Shown in pieces: positions 34,975-46,913 of a stretch of 64,000 nt of DNA; the first letter of the stretch is position 1; each line of letters opens with the position of its first letter. The stretch is from Punica granatum (Eukaryota; Streptophyta; Magnoliopsida; Myrtales; Lythraceae). Under the pieces are notes generated by a model that was not told the origin of the DNA, ran no database searches, and worked only from the letters and a program-made list of their open reading frames with translations. The stretch is from contig NC_045127.1 in NCBI RefSeq assembly GCF_007655135.1, positions 10,239,001 to 10,303,000 on the forward strand, written 5' to 3'. The translations under genes and the position numbers were made by a program.

Positions 34975-37900
34975 ATGGAGCCGAAGAGCAGCAGCAGCTT
35001 CGACGTGGAGCAGGGGGCACCCTCGATCGACAATGATTCCACTCCGAACAAGAACTTCGACGATGGCGGCCGTGTCAAAAGGACCGGTAATATTATTCAT
35101 ATTATATGCATTATAGGGTAAGAACGTGTAACTGCACCATGTATGTCCTCGCTAAGGACGTCAACTTCTGCTGTGGATTCAGGAAAGTTGGTTTCAGCCA
35201 GTGCCCACATCATAACAGCAGTGATCGGGTCGGGAGTGCTGTCCCTGGCATGGGCGATAGCCCAGCTCGGATGGGCTGTGGGTCCGGCAGTCCTCATGGC
35301 ATTCTCCTTCATCACCTACTTCACCTCCACCCTCCTGGCTGATTGCTACCGGTCCCTGGACCCCGTCACGGGGAAGCGGAACTACACCTACATGGACGTT
35401 GTGCAGGCCAACCTAAGTAAGTCCTATTCCGGGACATTCCATTAAATCAGAATTATACTTTATACGACGATTAATTAATTTATCAGAAAATTCGAAACAC
35501 GTTAGATCTCATGCTTTTCAAGGGGATCATTCAATTCAATTCAATTCAAATTGAGTTTTGTCTTCTTTTTCCTTAAATTCTGAAGTGATTTCTAAAATTC
35601 TTAATGAATTATTACGTTAGAATATCTATTTATTTATTTTAATTTTCAGGAGGGAAAAAAGTTCTGCTCTGTGGATTGGCGCAGTATGGGTATCTCCTTG
35701 GGTTCACCATTGGCTACCCCATCACTGCCTCTATTAGCATGGGGTAAGTAAAATTTCTGCCAAAGAAAAAAAAAAAAAGAGCCTGATAATCGTCCAGCTC
35801 GATCAATTATTACGATTATTGATTGTTATATTTTGTTATTTGATTATTACAAAGTCTAGTTTCCAAAGGTTGATTGTGATTGTTAGGTAAAGAAATAATG
35901 CAAACCTTAGCGAATCATAAATCCCTACAAACCGGACTTTGTGATTTACTGATGAGAAGACGATCAATGTAGTAACCGTATACGATCAGTGATGTCTAGG
36001 TTTCCTTTCTGTTCTACTGATTGTCTTCTGCACTGGGTTCAATGTGTTTACAAAATGTACCAACGCAGGGCTGTGGAAAGGTCGAATTGCTTCCATAAGA
36101 ACGGGCACCACGCGAAGTGCATCACATCGAACTATCCCTCCATGGTCATATTCGCGTGCATTCAGATCATCCTCAGCCAAATCCCCAACTTCCACAAGCC
36201 CTCGTGGCTCTTGATCCTCGCCACCATCATGTCCTTCGCCTACTCCTCCATTGGCCTTGGCCTCTCCATCGCCAGAATAATAGGTAAGCATCCGTCTTGA
36301 GGGCCCCGACGAGTGATCCGGTCCTAAAGGAGAATTTGATGCATGGTTGATGGCAATGACTTGAATTATCTGAAATATTGTGCTTGTGTGAAGGGGGAGC
36401 GCATGTGAAGACGACCTTAACAGGGGTGATCGTCGGGGGGGACGTATCCGGGTCGGAGAAGGTGTGGAGGACGTTTCAGGCCCTCGGTGATATCGCTTTT
36501 GCCTATGCTTATTCTACCGCCCTAGTCGAGATCCAGGCAAGTTGATTAGTCCCATGCTTTATTCTCGCACCTGATATTATCTTATTTTATGATTTAGTGA
36601 ACGGTAAAAGTGGCAAGAGTTAACTGAAATGAAATGTAAGAGATATTAAGATACTAGTTAAACAACCAAATTAACTGTCACTTTCCATTTCGATTTTGAG
36701 TTTTTGGTCCAGACCCTAGGAAGAGATCAAATCGTACAAACTATGATAGATTGACATGAAATTAGATGCTGTGGCCATGTGACCATACTAGGACCAATAA
36801 TGTGCGGTGGACCACAGAATTTCCTTGTTTTTGGCCAAAGGAAGGCTCATATTCTCAATTTAGTTGAAGCCTGCAATCTTTTTTAATATAACGTTAGGTA
36901 TCATTTACTTTATCAGAAAAATTATCGGATGTCCTTAGAATCATAGATAAGGTCCATTTGTGGACCGAATGATAATTCTTTGTATGGTTTGTTCGCTTGG
37001 AATGTCACTGTTTGAGAATGCGATGGCCTCTTATGTTGTTATGTATTCTTCATATACCGATTTATGGTTTGACTTATCACATTAGCAGGAATGCATTCAA
37101 GTTCGCTAGTCGTTGTGCAACTCTATTATTCTTCCCTCAATTCAATCAATTTAATAATAAATTCTCCCAATTATTCAATACTCTTTAATTTTTTAAAATT
37201 TTATAACAAATTCTCTCACATACTTTTTCTTAATAATTATTATAATTAAGTTTTTAATAATTAAAATTTTCACATATGTTGTCTTTATCTTCATAAAGTA
37301 GAGTAGAGTAAACTAGAGTAATAACTCTACTCCTTGCATCGGAATGTTGCAGGATACCCTTAAGTCGAGCCCTCCGGAGAACAAGGTGATGAAGAAGGCA
37401 TCTCTGATTGGAATCGCGACTACGACCCTCTTCTACATGATGTGTGGGTGTCTCGGTTATGCTGCGTTCGGGAAAAATGCGCCAGGGAACTTCCTCACTG
37501 GGTTCGATTTCTAGGAGCCCTTTTGGCTGATTGATTTCGCCAATGTGTGCATCGTGATTCACCTGATCGGAGCTTATCAGGTCACATCTAATTTCATCTC
37601 ATGAAACCATGTGACATTCGTATCAGTATCTGCCCTTCTACAAAGGCACAAAAGAGATCGTATCATCATAGTGTTTTTGCACCTCCTCCTTGTAGGTATC
37701 TGCCCAGCCTATATTCGGGTTTGTAGAGAAATGGTCCTCTGAGCAGTGGCCAGAGAACAACTTCATAAACCTGGAGATCCCCGTAGAGATTCCGTGCTAT
37801 GGGACGTACTGCATCAACCTTTTCCGGCTGATATGGAGGACAGTTTACGTGATTATAACAGCTCTGTTGGCCATGATATTCCCGTTCTTCAATGACTTCC

Positions 37901-38118
37901 TGGGCCTGATTGGGGCTGCCTCCTTCTGGCCCCTGACAGTGTACTTCCCGGTGGAGATGCACATAGCCAGGACGAAGATGAAGAAGTACTCATTCACGTG
38001 GACGTGGCTCAAGATACTGAGCTGGGGCTGCCTGGTCGTGACGCTTGTGGCAGCAGCCGGATCGGTCCAGGGTTTGGCTCAAGATGTCAAGACCTACAAG
38101 CCCTTCAAGACCCAATAG
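34975..38118 (+). pseudogene. AAP6-like: AAP6-like amino acid permease with one in-frame stop
   Basis: Seven exons: 34975-35086, 35183-35416, 35650-35743, 36069-36283, 36394-36536, 37353-37580 and 37696-38118. All phases agree, giving 483 codons, the usual AAP length. AAPs are plasma-membrane H+/amino acid symporters of the AAAP superfamily. Family signatures in order: FDDGGRVKRTG, SAHIITAVIGSGVLSLAWAI, DPVTGKRNYTYMD, RSNCFHKNGHHAKC, DIAFAYAYSTALVEIQDTLK, CGCLGYAAFGKNAPGNFLTG, AMIFPFFNDFLGLIGAASFW. The only lesion is TAG at 37,512-37,514 (codon 320), where the family has Tyr in GFYEPFWLID. Translation would end after about two thirds of the membrane segments. Intron 5 uses a GC donor (CAG|GCAAGT), since any GT alternative breaks the frame, and contains a MITE reaching to about 7 bp from the acceptor. 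Because every other codon is sound, the stop may be a recent null allele or a base-call error. Confidence 0.85.
37112..37345 (-). mobile_element. MITE in permease intron 5, abutting the splice acceptor
   Basis: Read on the minus strand it begins GGAGTAGAGTTATTACTCTA and continues GTTAAGAAAAAGTATGTGAG-like and TTGAATTGAGGGAAGAAT blocks, matching the plus strand of 13,410-13,742. Its end lies about 7 bp before the acceptor TTGCAG|GATACC at 37,352. Confidence 0.55.
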
Positions 38119-38563
38119 AAACCTTACCCTCCTTCGGTCTCTATACATATGTGTGTGTGAGAGAGAGAGAGCGAGCTTTAGTGTATATAACATAAGATAC
38201 TGAGCTGGGGCTGCCTGGTAGTGACGCTTGTGGCAGCAGGCGGATCGGTCCAGGGCTTGGCTGAAGATGTCAAGACCTACAAGCCCTTCAAGACCCAATA
38301 GAAATCTTACCCTCCTTTGGTCTCTATACGTATGTGTGTGTGTGAGAGAGAGAGCGAGCTTTAGTGTATACAACATAAGATACTGAGCTGGGGCTGCCTG
38401 GTCGTGACGCTCGGGCAGCAGCCGGATCGGTCCAGGGCTTGGCTGAAGATGTCAAGACCTACAAGCCCTTCAAGACCCAATAGAAACCTTACCCTCCTTC
38501 GGTCTCTATACATATGTGTGACTGTGAGAGAGAGAGTGAGCTTTAGTGTTATATAATATAAAT
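38011..38563 (+). repeat. three tandem copies of the permease 3' end, 183 bp period
   Basis: AAGATACTGAGCTGGGGCTG begins at 38,011, 38,194 and 38,377. Each unit carries the last 36 codons including the stop (YKPFKTQ then TAG), plus about 75 bp of 3' UTR with a GA repeat. Copy 1 is the true terminus. Copy 2 keeps the frame. Copy 3 has a one-base loss (GACGCTCGGGCAGC). Copies 2 and 3 lie downstream of the stop and can only be UTR. Confidence 0.95.
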
Positions 38564-39061
38564 CTAATGTTTGTGTGATGTCTCCCGCTAGGAAATAATA
38601 TGCTAGATTATTGAGTACATTTCTATCGAAGAGCAGATTTCGCACAAGAATTGTTATATCATTCCCAAAAAAAAAAAAAAAAAAAAAAACGAAGAAGAAG
38701 AAGCTACTTCTCGGGAGGTACAATTCCCCTTCCCCTCTTTTCTGGGCAGAGTATCGGGACAAAGTTCCACGTACTCAGATTGTACACCCTAATGATTCTT
38801 CTATCACAAGATTTTGGCAGAGATTAGACCTACGCTGTCATAATATAGATATATATATATATATATATATATCTCTACACACACACAAACCTCCGGATAA
38901 TTGGAGAAGGAATGGATCGATCAGCCTGCTAGGTTTGGCACTTCTGCTGCTGATCCGGGAGAAGGCTTGCCATACTGACAAAACAGACTACTTTAAAGGT
39001 CGACGAGAGCTCCTCTCCCAAATATCCTGCATCCTGCAGGAAGCTATTAGCAGCGGTGAAT
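38564..39061. other. spacer with A tract, no gene seen
   Basis: It contains an A run of about 24 at 38,667-38,690, a 60 bp segment (38,739-38,800, GGGCAGAGTATCGGGACAAAG) also present at 34,276-34,336, and an (AT)n run at 38,848-38,870. Confidence 0.6.
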
Positions 39062-39316
39062 AAAGTATTTTTCGATATCTTGAAGTTTGACGCTCTTATC
39101 TTCACTTGAACGGAGTGTATTCATCCTCGATTTAGAACCAAAAGTTCTGGATTCTATTTTTCACTTTGTTCTTCGCTAGGCCCACGAGCTTCGTCTAGCT
39201 TCTTAATCTTTCCTTCTGGACTGCTGAGATATATATACAACAAACGGTTCTCGCACTCTCCCGAGCAGTGACCGTTCCCGGGAGACTCCGATGAGGCGAC
39301 GCTAATTAGTTGCCTT
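39062..39316 (+). pseudogene. third, chimeric scrap of the bHLH gene
   Basis: 39,062-39,266 matches the bHLH 5' leader (31,664-31,852 and 43,855-44,052; TCTTCACTTGAACGG, GAACCAAAAGTTCTGG). It then switches within CTCTCCC to 51 bp of exon 2 (GAGCAGTGACCGTTCC, ATGAGGCGACGCTAATTAG; compare 32,898-32,948), and at TTGCC it joins the PWWP-intron sequence that opens block B. All of exon 1 and the intron are missing. It cannot code and marks a rearrangement junction. Confidence 0.8.
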
Positions 39317-39741
39317 TGGTCTCATTGAGGCTGAAGTTGTGCCTCACTGGGTTGGTTGGGCAACTTTGGGCTTTCTGTGGCCATCAATGGTTGCCTTCTG
39401 TTGCAATTAATCTTCATGGCACCACTTTTATCAATGAGTTGTAATGGGTTGTATGAATGAGTTGTTTTTTATAGCGGCCCAAGGATCCTAAATCCATGTG
39501 ATGAAAAACCACCCCGTACTCCATGCTACCAACATGCCACGAACTAAGGAATTCATGCCAGCGTCTCATGTGGCGAGTAGAACCTACTTACAATTTAGGA
39601 ATATAAGTTGCCAATTAAGTTCACGATGTGCTTTAGCATTTCACCTCTCTCACATACACACACACATATATATATATATATGCTCATCTACCTCTTATGG
39701 AAGTCTAGAATCTAACATTCAAAGGTATCTGTATACATCAG

Positions 39742-41878
39742 GGGCAGCAAAGGCCGGAACTGGTGCTTCTAAAAACATACGGCCGAATCGAAGACCAGCA
39801 CGAGGAAATCTGGATGTAGAAGATACAACTGTAAGTATAATTAAATGAAAATGCTGAGTTACGATTTTCTTTAAAAAAAAAATGGTTATGGTAATTTAAG
39901 GGCCTTGCTAATAAGAGATGTTGAGCTTAGAGAGCCACCAAGAAAGGTAGAGAAGTAATTCATAGTCTGATGTCTATAGGTAATCTTGTCAATAGTTTGC
40001 TAGACTACTGTCAGCATAGTGGTAGGCGCAATGGGTTGGTAAATGACAAACTTTCCAACTGTAAGGATATGACTCAACCGCAAATTGAGTTCGTAGTGGG
40101 TGGACTGTACCTTCAGGGGTGCGAAACCCACTGAAAGCACCTCATAACCAGGGCATATCTTTTCCTGCTATATATGTTGAGAGGTTTCCCCCATTTCTGT
40201 TGCTATTAAATTGATCGAGCTCAAAAGAGCGAGTACACATAATTTGAATGAAACTAGTAGTTAAATGATTTTAGAAAAGTTATTTTGGTAATTCTTCTTT
40301 TTCTTTTAAATCCTCTTTTTTTTTATGTTATGGAAAGGAAAATGTCGAATATCATATTCTTTCCTGCAACAAAAGATGTCTTACAGGTTGCTAAGTTCCC
40401 CAATGAATTTTTCAGTTAAGGAACGAAAAAGAAAAAGTTCTTTAGAGTCAAGTTATGGGCCATCCTATATTTACTGTTATATTAGTAATATCAAAATAAA
40501 GTAATGTATTAAGGAGTCTCTTTTGATCTAATTCTTTTTCTTTGCTCTATAAATGTAAATTATCGTAATACGTAACATTAATTGAGATTTTTTTGTATCC
40601 ATCTAAAAATCTTCCTCAATAGTTCAATGTACTAATGAAAAAAAAAATTGGTAATCGTAACTTTGTTATACTCATATCATTAGACCAGTTCTAATTTCTT
40701 GATTTAATATTTGAAATATTGAAAAAAAAATTGACAATAATAAGAATAGAAAATTTTATTTGAATTTTCCATATCTTGATTTTTTATTTAATATAGGTGT
40801 TCATTGCTTCTTCTGAGACATATAGAATTTACTCCAGGGTAAGGAAGCAGCAGCTGCTACACCAGAAACAAAGGCAAAAAGCAAAGGTAGAACTTCTAGA
40901 AAAGATAAGCAAGACGGCACTTCTAATGAACCAGAAGGAACACGTACCTTAGAAATCAAACAGGAAAGTGTATCAGGTAGTCTCAAGTCGCAGAAACGAA
41001 CAGCTGCAGAGAAAGCAAAGGTAGGAATTTCTCGGCAAGCACAGGCTAACCCCGAGCAAGATGGGCATCAGAAGGAACACTTGCCGAGCAAAGGTCGAAT
41101 ATCTATAAAGGAGGAGAAAGCAACGGCTGAGAATGACGAGGGGCAGAAGAAACGCAGGTTGAGCACTCTCTACGCTGATGAGAGATTAAAAGACAAACAA
41201 CCTGAGCAAGAGAAGCCAGACAGCAAGAAGGCGAAGATGTCAAGCGCCAAGAAGGAAGGTAAATCAGAAGTGCCAAAATTAGCCGAGTCGGTGAAGAAAG
41301 AGAAGCCAGTAAGCCCAACTCGTGCGGGTTTGCTCTTGGTTTGCTTCATTCAGGTTCCATTTGATAGAATTCTAAAAATTCAAAGTGCTTGGAATTAAGT
41401 TATGAAGAAGAAAAGAAAGGGAGGTTGAGTTGAGGACGAATTGATTAAAGAGCTCTTGAAACATTTAAGTAGCTCTCTACCCCTTTCTTGATTGGGTGCT
41501 GGATAGACATTCCCGACACACTGCATATATATCTCTGTCCCCAATGCGGATCAAATTGTGCATGTTATTGGTGATTGATCTGGTACACTGATGACAGTGT
41601 GTGTCGGGCATATCTAACCATTTCTTGGGCAGTCCCTCCCACTCTGTTCCTTCTTAACTTAATTACAACACTTGGTTTTTTCAGAAAGGAACCTGACTTG
41701 AATGATATTTGGAGGCGTCGTGTGATACCATCTCTGTTTTTTATCTCAGGCGCCAAAGTTGCTCGCAAAACCCGAAGAGCTTAGGACGCGGAGATTGAAA
41801 GTGATGAAGACTCTAGGATTAATTGGGCCCTCAGGTTCACCATTTCACAGAAACGGTCAGATCATAGTTGTAGATTGA
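39742..41878 (+). pseudogene. PWWP gene copy lacking the PWWP exons
   Basis: Contains equivalents of exon 6 (39742-39830), exon 7 (40838 to about 41338) and the last exon (41750-41878) with splice sites intact and exon 7 open. The duplication breakpoint falls inside intron 5, so exons 1-5, with the start codon and PWWP domain, were never copied. Substitutions relative to block A are few (a Lys-Glu change at the start of exon 7, for example). It could be transcribed only from a foreign promoter. Confidence 0.85.
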
Positions 41879-42991
41879 TAAATAACTGCTGGAAACGAGT
41901 TACTTTTGTCATTGTAATTGCATGAGTTCCATCCCCTAAACAGGAAACTCAATTCTACAAATTCGTTGAACTCTTTTGGGGTGTAGAGTGTCGCTGCTGA
42001 TGGAATTGATGGATGCGATCTATCTTTAAAGGCAGTTGGTTGATTCTGTAAAAATGATGAGTTTACTTCATATTGGTGTTTGTATGGAATTTTACAAACC
42101 CTGGTTGGATCTGAGCTTGTCGATCTGGGTTGATTCCAATCCGATCTGGGTGGCTAGGTACAGGTTGAGCAGGCCTCACTGGTGGTAGCTACATGTTGCT
42201 ACTGGTTGGTGATGGGCTGTTGATAGTAAGGAAAATCACGTAAGATTAATTAGATAGTGTGATAGTGATGAACAGAACCTCCTCTACTTTCCGAAAGGGA
42301 TTGTCGGAAGATCCTGGATTTGGATCGAGAGGGGTCGAAATCCTTGAGGATAAACAAGGAAGAATTTGCCGGTGTTGTGAGCTCTCCCTGCTAGCCGCCT
42401 CAATCGGTCCCTTTGCATGCGTATTATGGTTGAACACTTTCTGGCCATTTGCAGACTAGCAGATCCATATAATCACCCAACAATTCTTTGGATTGCCGAC
42501 ACAAAATGCATTAGAATCCTTGTGCATACCTTCTCTGCAGAGACATCATAATCTGCGATAGCTCCTCGAGACGATGTCTTTTTTAAGCACGCGGGCAAAT
42601 TGATCACTCGTGCACGTGAGATGTCTTTAAGCATGCTTGCAAACCGATCCCTCGTGCACACATCTCGCTCGAGGAAAACATGAGAATTACAGCAATCAAC
42701 GGTTACATGAGAAAAACCTCTTTCAACGAGACCAACCTTGGGCGAGAAATCTGCAATTACAATGGCCATTAATCTCTATTCAGCAATTGCGACTGATGAG
42801 AAAGGATTAATAAAAGTTTTTTATTATATCGATTCATGTTCCACTACTCATGTGTTTATAAATTCATTTATAGGTTTGTTGTAACTTAATTGATATTTTC
42901 TCATGTTATGTGGCGAGTTAGAACACTCGGGAATTCTTTCCCCGATGTCCTCCGCCTTCCATTTTGTTGGTCCGATATCAGAAGAGCAGGT

Positions 42992-43645
42992 GTCAATATC
43001 AAAAGACAGAAAGTCCAAATTATTTTCGGACCCAAACGGATAATTATTGTACCCCTCAAGGTAAAAGTGTCCTTGCGCCATTTTTATATGGTACAATCGT
43101 TCATATATTGTGTCCTTCCGATCATCAGAGCCAGTCTGGATGTCTAGCGAACAAAATCAAACTATGGCGGATCCATCAATTACTTTGTATCGTTGCCATT
43201 AACATGGTATACGACCAAGCATTTGATTCAATCTGTCTCAAATATGAAAGCACCGCCTTGATTTGGTCCCTGTTGGCACAATGGGGAGCTAGTAGGCTAG
43301 TCAGGCTCGACCCGGTCAATCTAGCTGGGCTCCTCTGGAGCGCGGAGAGCTTGTGGCTGAGCTTATCTAACCTGCCTACCCTGGCTCATCCTAATATTAT
43401 AACTCGTATCGTCAATACTAATTAATCTTTCTGCATTGCACCGACTTATGACTAGTTTGAATCGACTAGGTGATATATCGGGTTAAACTTAGCCCAGGAA
43501 ATTTCAATTACTAAAAAAATTCTGCCTTATTTCTGTTGTACTGAGCATATCTCTCTGCTCTGATGTCTCATCACAGCATATCCCATGGCCACTTCTGGAA
43601 TTACCACACCACATGTAAATAATTTCGAATTCTGTTGTTGTTGGG
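42992..43645. other. 654 bp present only in block B
   Basis: Block A passes directly from CAGAAGAGCAG to GGGGTGGTCCATCACC, while B has about 654 bp between them. The extra sequence has no recognised domain and no clear terminal repeats. It may be an insertion in B or a deletion from A. Confidence 0.6.
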
Positions 43646-44120
43646 GTGGGGGGTGGTCCATCACCCAACATTTTCACATGCAAACTTTTTCACTTTTGCA
43701 TTTGCAGTTTTGGCCTCTCCATCGTCGCACTTGCCGTATGCTTCCTCTGACCCTCACCCAACCCTATTCCTCAACAAGATCAAGATGGTATATAAAATGC
43801 ACATACTATCTTCAATTTCACACAACAATCCTCTTCTCTTCGACTCGGGTAAAAAAAATTTCGATATCTTGAAGTTTGACACTCTTATCTTCACTTGAAC
43901 GGTGTGTATTCGTCCTCGATTTAGAACCAAAAGTTCTGGATTCAATTTTTAACTTTGTTCTTCGGTAGGCCCACGAGCCTCGCCTAGCTTCTTAAACTTT
44001 CCTTCTGGATTGCTGAGATACATATACAACAAACAGTTCTCACACTCTCCCATATGTTCGTCATAGATACATGCATGTGTTACGGACGGACCTTCATAGC
44101 AAGCCCGTGACACATGCATA

Positions 44121-45423
44121 ATGCTTCCTTTTGATTGCTACTGCAACTTCGGCGATGGACTCATTCAGATTCAGAGCTCCAACGAGATGATAGGTGCTTC
44201 CAACATCGACAGTGTGATGGATCAAGATGATGATGGCCAGAAACCCGCGGAGCCATCCCGCAGTCACAAGGAAACCGAGAGAAGGCGCCGGCAGCGTATC
44301 AACTCCCACCTCTCGACCCTCCGCTCTCTTCTCCCCAACCCCACCAAGGTCAGTTAGTCCTTCTCACCTCCCTCCGAACTGTGCTTTATACACCCCAATG
44401 CCGTATTGATTTGGCAGTCGGCACTAAGCAACGGAAACAGTTGCCATTCACAATATGTAACAACTTCGATTCCATTTACATTTCATCGTAGTAGAAATGT
44501 TCGTATTCTATCCCGATGCACCTTTATGGGGCGATCACGTTATGCAAATGCTAGAATCTTATTGGACATCAGATTGATTTAATCATGATTCACGTACCTT
44601 TTGCGCCACATTTTAATCCAAACAATGCAGAGAGATATTATTCATTTGTTCGACACAAATTTGGTTTTATTTTTTCAATTTTAAGAAAGACCTATGGATT
44701 TACTATAATGAAATAGAAATCGTAATTGCTAATAAATGAACGATAGTAATCCCACTGAGTATTGAACCAACAACCTCTTGGTTGTTTAGTAAGAGCGTGC
44801 ACAACTACGCTACACTGTTATTTTTTTTATTCCACACCAATTTTTATGTTTCAAACAATTTTAGTGGAAGAAGAATCTAACAAATATGATGACGTCTTGA
44901 GAGGGTAGTTTGGTAATTTAAGGTGCTGTTACGGATTGTCCTTCCGCAGAAGACAGACAAGGCGTCACTGCTCGCAGGTGTGGTCCACCACGTCAGGCAG
45001 CTCAGACAGCAGCTCGCTGCCTTTTCTCGTCAGCACACAGACCCCTCCTCCTCCTGCAGCTGCAGCAGATTGGCGTTGGCCGACCCCGAGCAGTGGCCGT
45101 TCCCAGGAGACTCCGATGAGGCGACTTTAATTAGTTGCCACGGCAGTGGCCTCTTGAAGGTGACCCTCTGCTGCGACGACCGGCCAGGCCTCAATGGTGA
45201 ATTGGCCCGGACCTTCCGGGCTTTCCATGCCAAGGAGATACGGGCTGAGATGGCTTCTAGTGGCGGGCGGGCCAAGCTGGAAGTGCTGGTCGAGTGGGTG
45301 GGTCGACAGGATGAGGATCGGGTCAGCGGCCTGAAGCGAGCCCTAGAGGCGGTAGTGGAGAATCGGGCTAGGAGACTTAGTTATAGGAATAAGCAGGCTC
45401 GGACTTCGTATGAGTTGAGCTGA
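44121..45423 (+). CDS. bHLH transcription factor with ACT-like domain, open copy B
   Basis: Exons 44121-44348 (AAG|GTCAGT) and 44953-45423 give 232 residues. The basic helix-loop-helix spans about residues 48-105: SHKETERRRRQRINSHL with His5, Glu9 and Arg13 intact (E-box recognition expected), then LRSLLPNP-TDKASLLAGVVHHVRQLRQQL. After a Ser/Cys linker comes an ACT-like domain (ISCHGSGLLKVTLCCDDRPGL through RAEMASSGGRAKLEVLVEW). This arrangement is that of the Arabidopsis bHLH30/bHLH51/bHLH106/bHLH107 group, nuclear regulators that dimerise. The start is uncertain: ATG 44,121 (MLPFDCYC) is the first in frame, and ATG 44,187 is possible. The intron carries a SINE-like insert. Confidence 0.75.
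44680..44830 (-). mobile_element. SINE-like repeat in the bHLH-B intron
   Basis: Orthologous to 32,440-32,590. The reverse strand carries CGTGCACGCTCTTAC and GGTTCAATACTCAG in the box A and box B positions. More diverged than the exons around it. Confidence 0.5.
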
Positions 45424-45671
45424 CGAAGGCTGGACAGTAGGGAAAGGGGCTCCGGCACGAGCCAACGCTTCGGACCTCCGCTACGCACTAGAACACAGAG
45501 TCAATGTAAGAGTCATCCTTATATCGAGTCGAACACTACTACCGTTCTTTAGTAATTGATTTGTGAGCATGTGAAATGAAGTGAGAAAATGATTGTCCAT
45601 TTATGGGAATGATGACAAGTCCATCATTAGCATCGATTCAAAACTTTGCTCTATCAATCAAGGAGACATTA

Positions 45672-45860
45672 TGATGCGTTTGATTTCAGAGTTAAAAATA
45701 ACTTTGATTTTGATTGTGGAAAATGACAAATGATTGTGTACTTTGTTGAGTTAAAGTTAAAATTTTTGACTTGGGAAATGTGTATTTTTGTTGTGTAATG
45801 TGTTGAGTTAAAGTTAAAGTTAAAAAATTTGTGATTTTAACTGCGAAACCAAATGGAGCA
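45672..45860. mobile_element. Tourist-like MITE present only in block B
   Basis: A 189 bp insert splits the sequence ACATTAGTGTCTGTCC that is continuous in block A. It is flanked by TTA on both sides (possibly CATTA), the PIF/Harbinger target preference. The ends TGATGCGTTTGATTTCAGAG and, reversed, TGCTCCATTTGGTTTCGCAG match at about 20 of 26 positions. Confidence 0.75.
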
Positions 45861-46418
45861 TTAGTGTCTGTCCATTCAAAAACGATTACATCAATTGCCC
45901 ATATGATATTTAGTTCTATTAAAAAAAAATTGATATGACAGTTGATAAAGATTGTAACAAACTTAGATAGAGTTTCTTACTTTGCATAATCACGTATCCA
46001 TGTGCAATAGTGCATAAGTTAGCTTCATGAGATTATGATTTTATAAATGTATACGTATTTAGCAATTTTGAGACAGAATCATCTCTCGCTTCCTAGAATA
46101 TCAAATGCCAAACACTATATTTTCAATCCTCACTACATACGAGATCTTAACTCACTCATTATATCCGACTAGATGATGAGCGGAAGGAGATCCATTTTTA
46201 TGATTTATGTCTCAGGTTTTTTAAATCTCATGGCCTGTCGAGGATGAAGAACAACAACACATCAATGAAGTAGAGGGAGCAAGTGCAGATCATTATGTGG
46301 TGAAATTTGTATTCATCATAAAAATGAGGTCAAATTGCAGACTCCTTTCCATTCCATTGATAGTTCATCGATGGACTGCAGCTAAGGCCCATTAATTCAA
46401 TTCTTCGTTTCCCTTTGA

Positions 46419-46688
46419 GGGCCCGTTTGGTTCAGAGCCTGGAGTCGAAAACGGAACTGGAAATAGAATGACTAATTCTAATTTTCACTAGCACGGGATT
46501 GGAATTGGATTACATTTGCTCATTCCCCGTAAGACTGCCAAGACATGGTTGATTCCCCACTTTAGTTTGGTCTTGTTTCCAACGTTTATGGAAATTGGCC
46601 TGGGATCCCTATGAAGCAAACAATATCGAAAAATCGAAAACGAAGAATCTCTATTCTGATTTCCGACTAAAGTCTAGAGGAACCAAAG
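46419..46688. mobile_element. MITE with GGGCCCGTTTGGTTC end
   Basis: The left end GGGCCCGTTTGGTTCAGAG is loosely mirrored by the right end (reverse AAGCTTTGGTTCCTC), with AGTCGGAAA-type blocks further in on both arms. CTTTGA flanks both sides (46,413-46,418 and 46,689-46,694) as a probable target-site duplication. It lies in the block-B-specific insertion interval. Confidence 0.6.
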
Positions 46689-46913
46689 CTTTGACAGAAT
46701 CTATCTATACCGTTGGGGATATGACAGAAAGCTTAGCTAATCCACATTAGGCATCTAACGATTTTCACCCAAACTTGGAATAGAATCTTTGTTGGTGACA
46801 AAACTGAAATGATGACATTTTAGCAAGTGCATGCACTGAAAGTCATATTCGTTGGGGTTAGTCATTCTGGGTAATAATTCTTCGGGAAGACATTCAAAAG
46901 GTGAAAAAGTAAA

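Noticed and set aside
38611..39063. 150-residue open frame
   Set aside because: Runs through an A24 tract (poly-Lys), an (AT)n repeat and the start of the bHLH scrap, so it is a chance frame.
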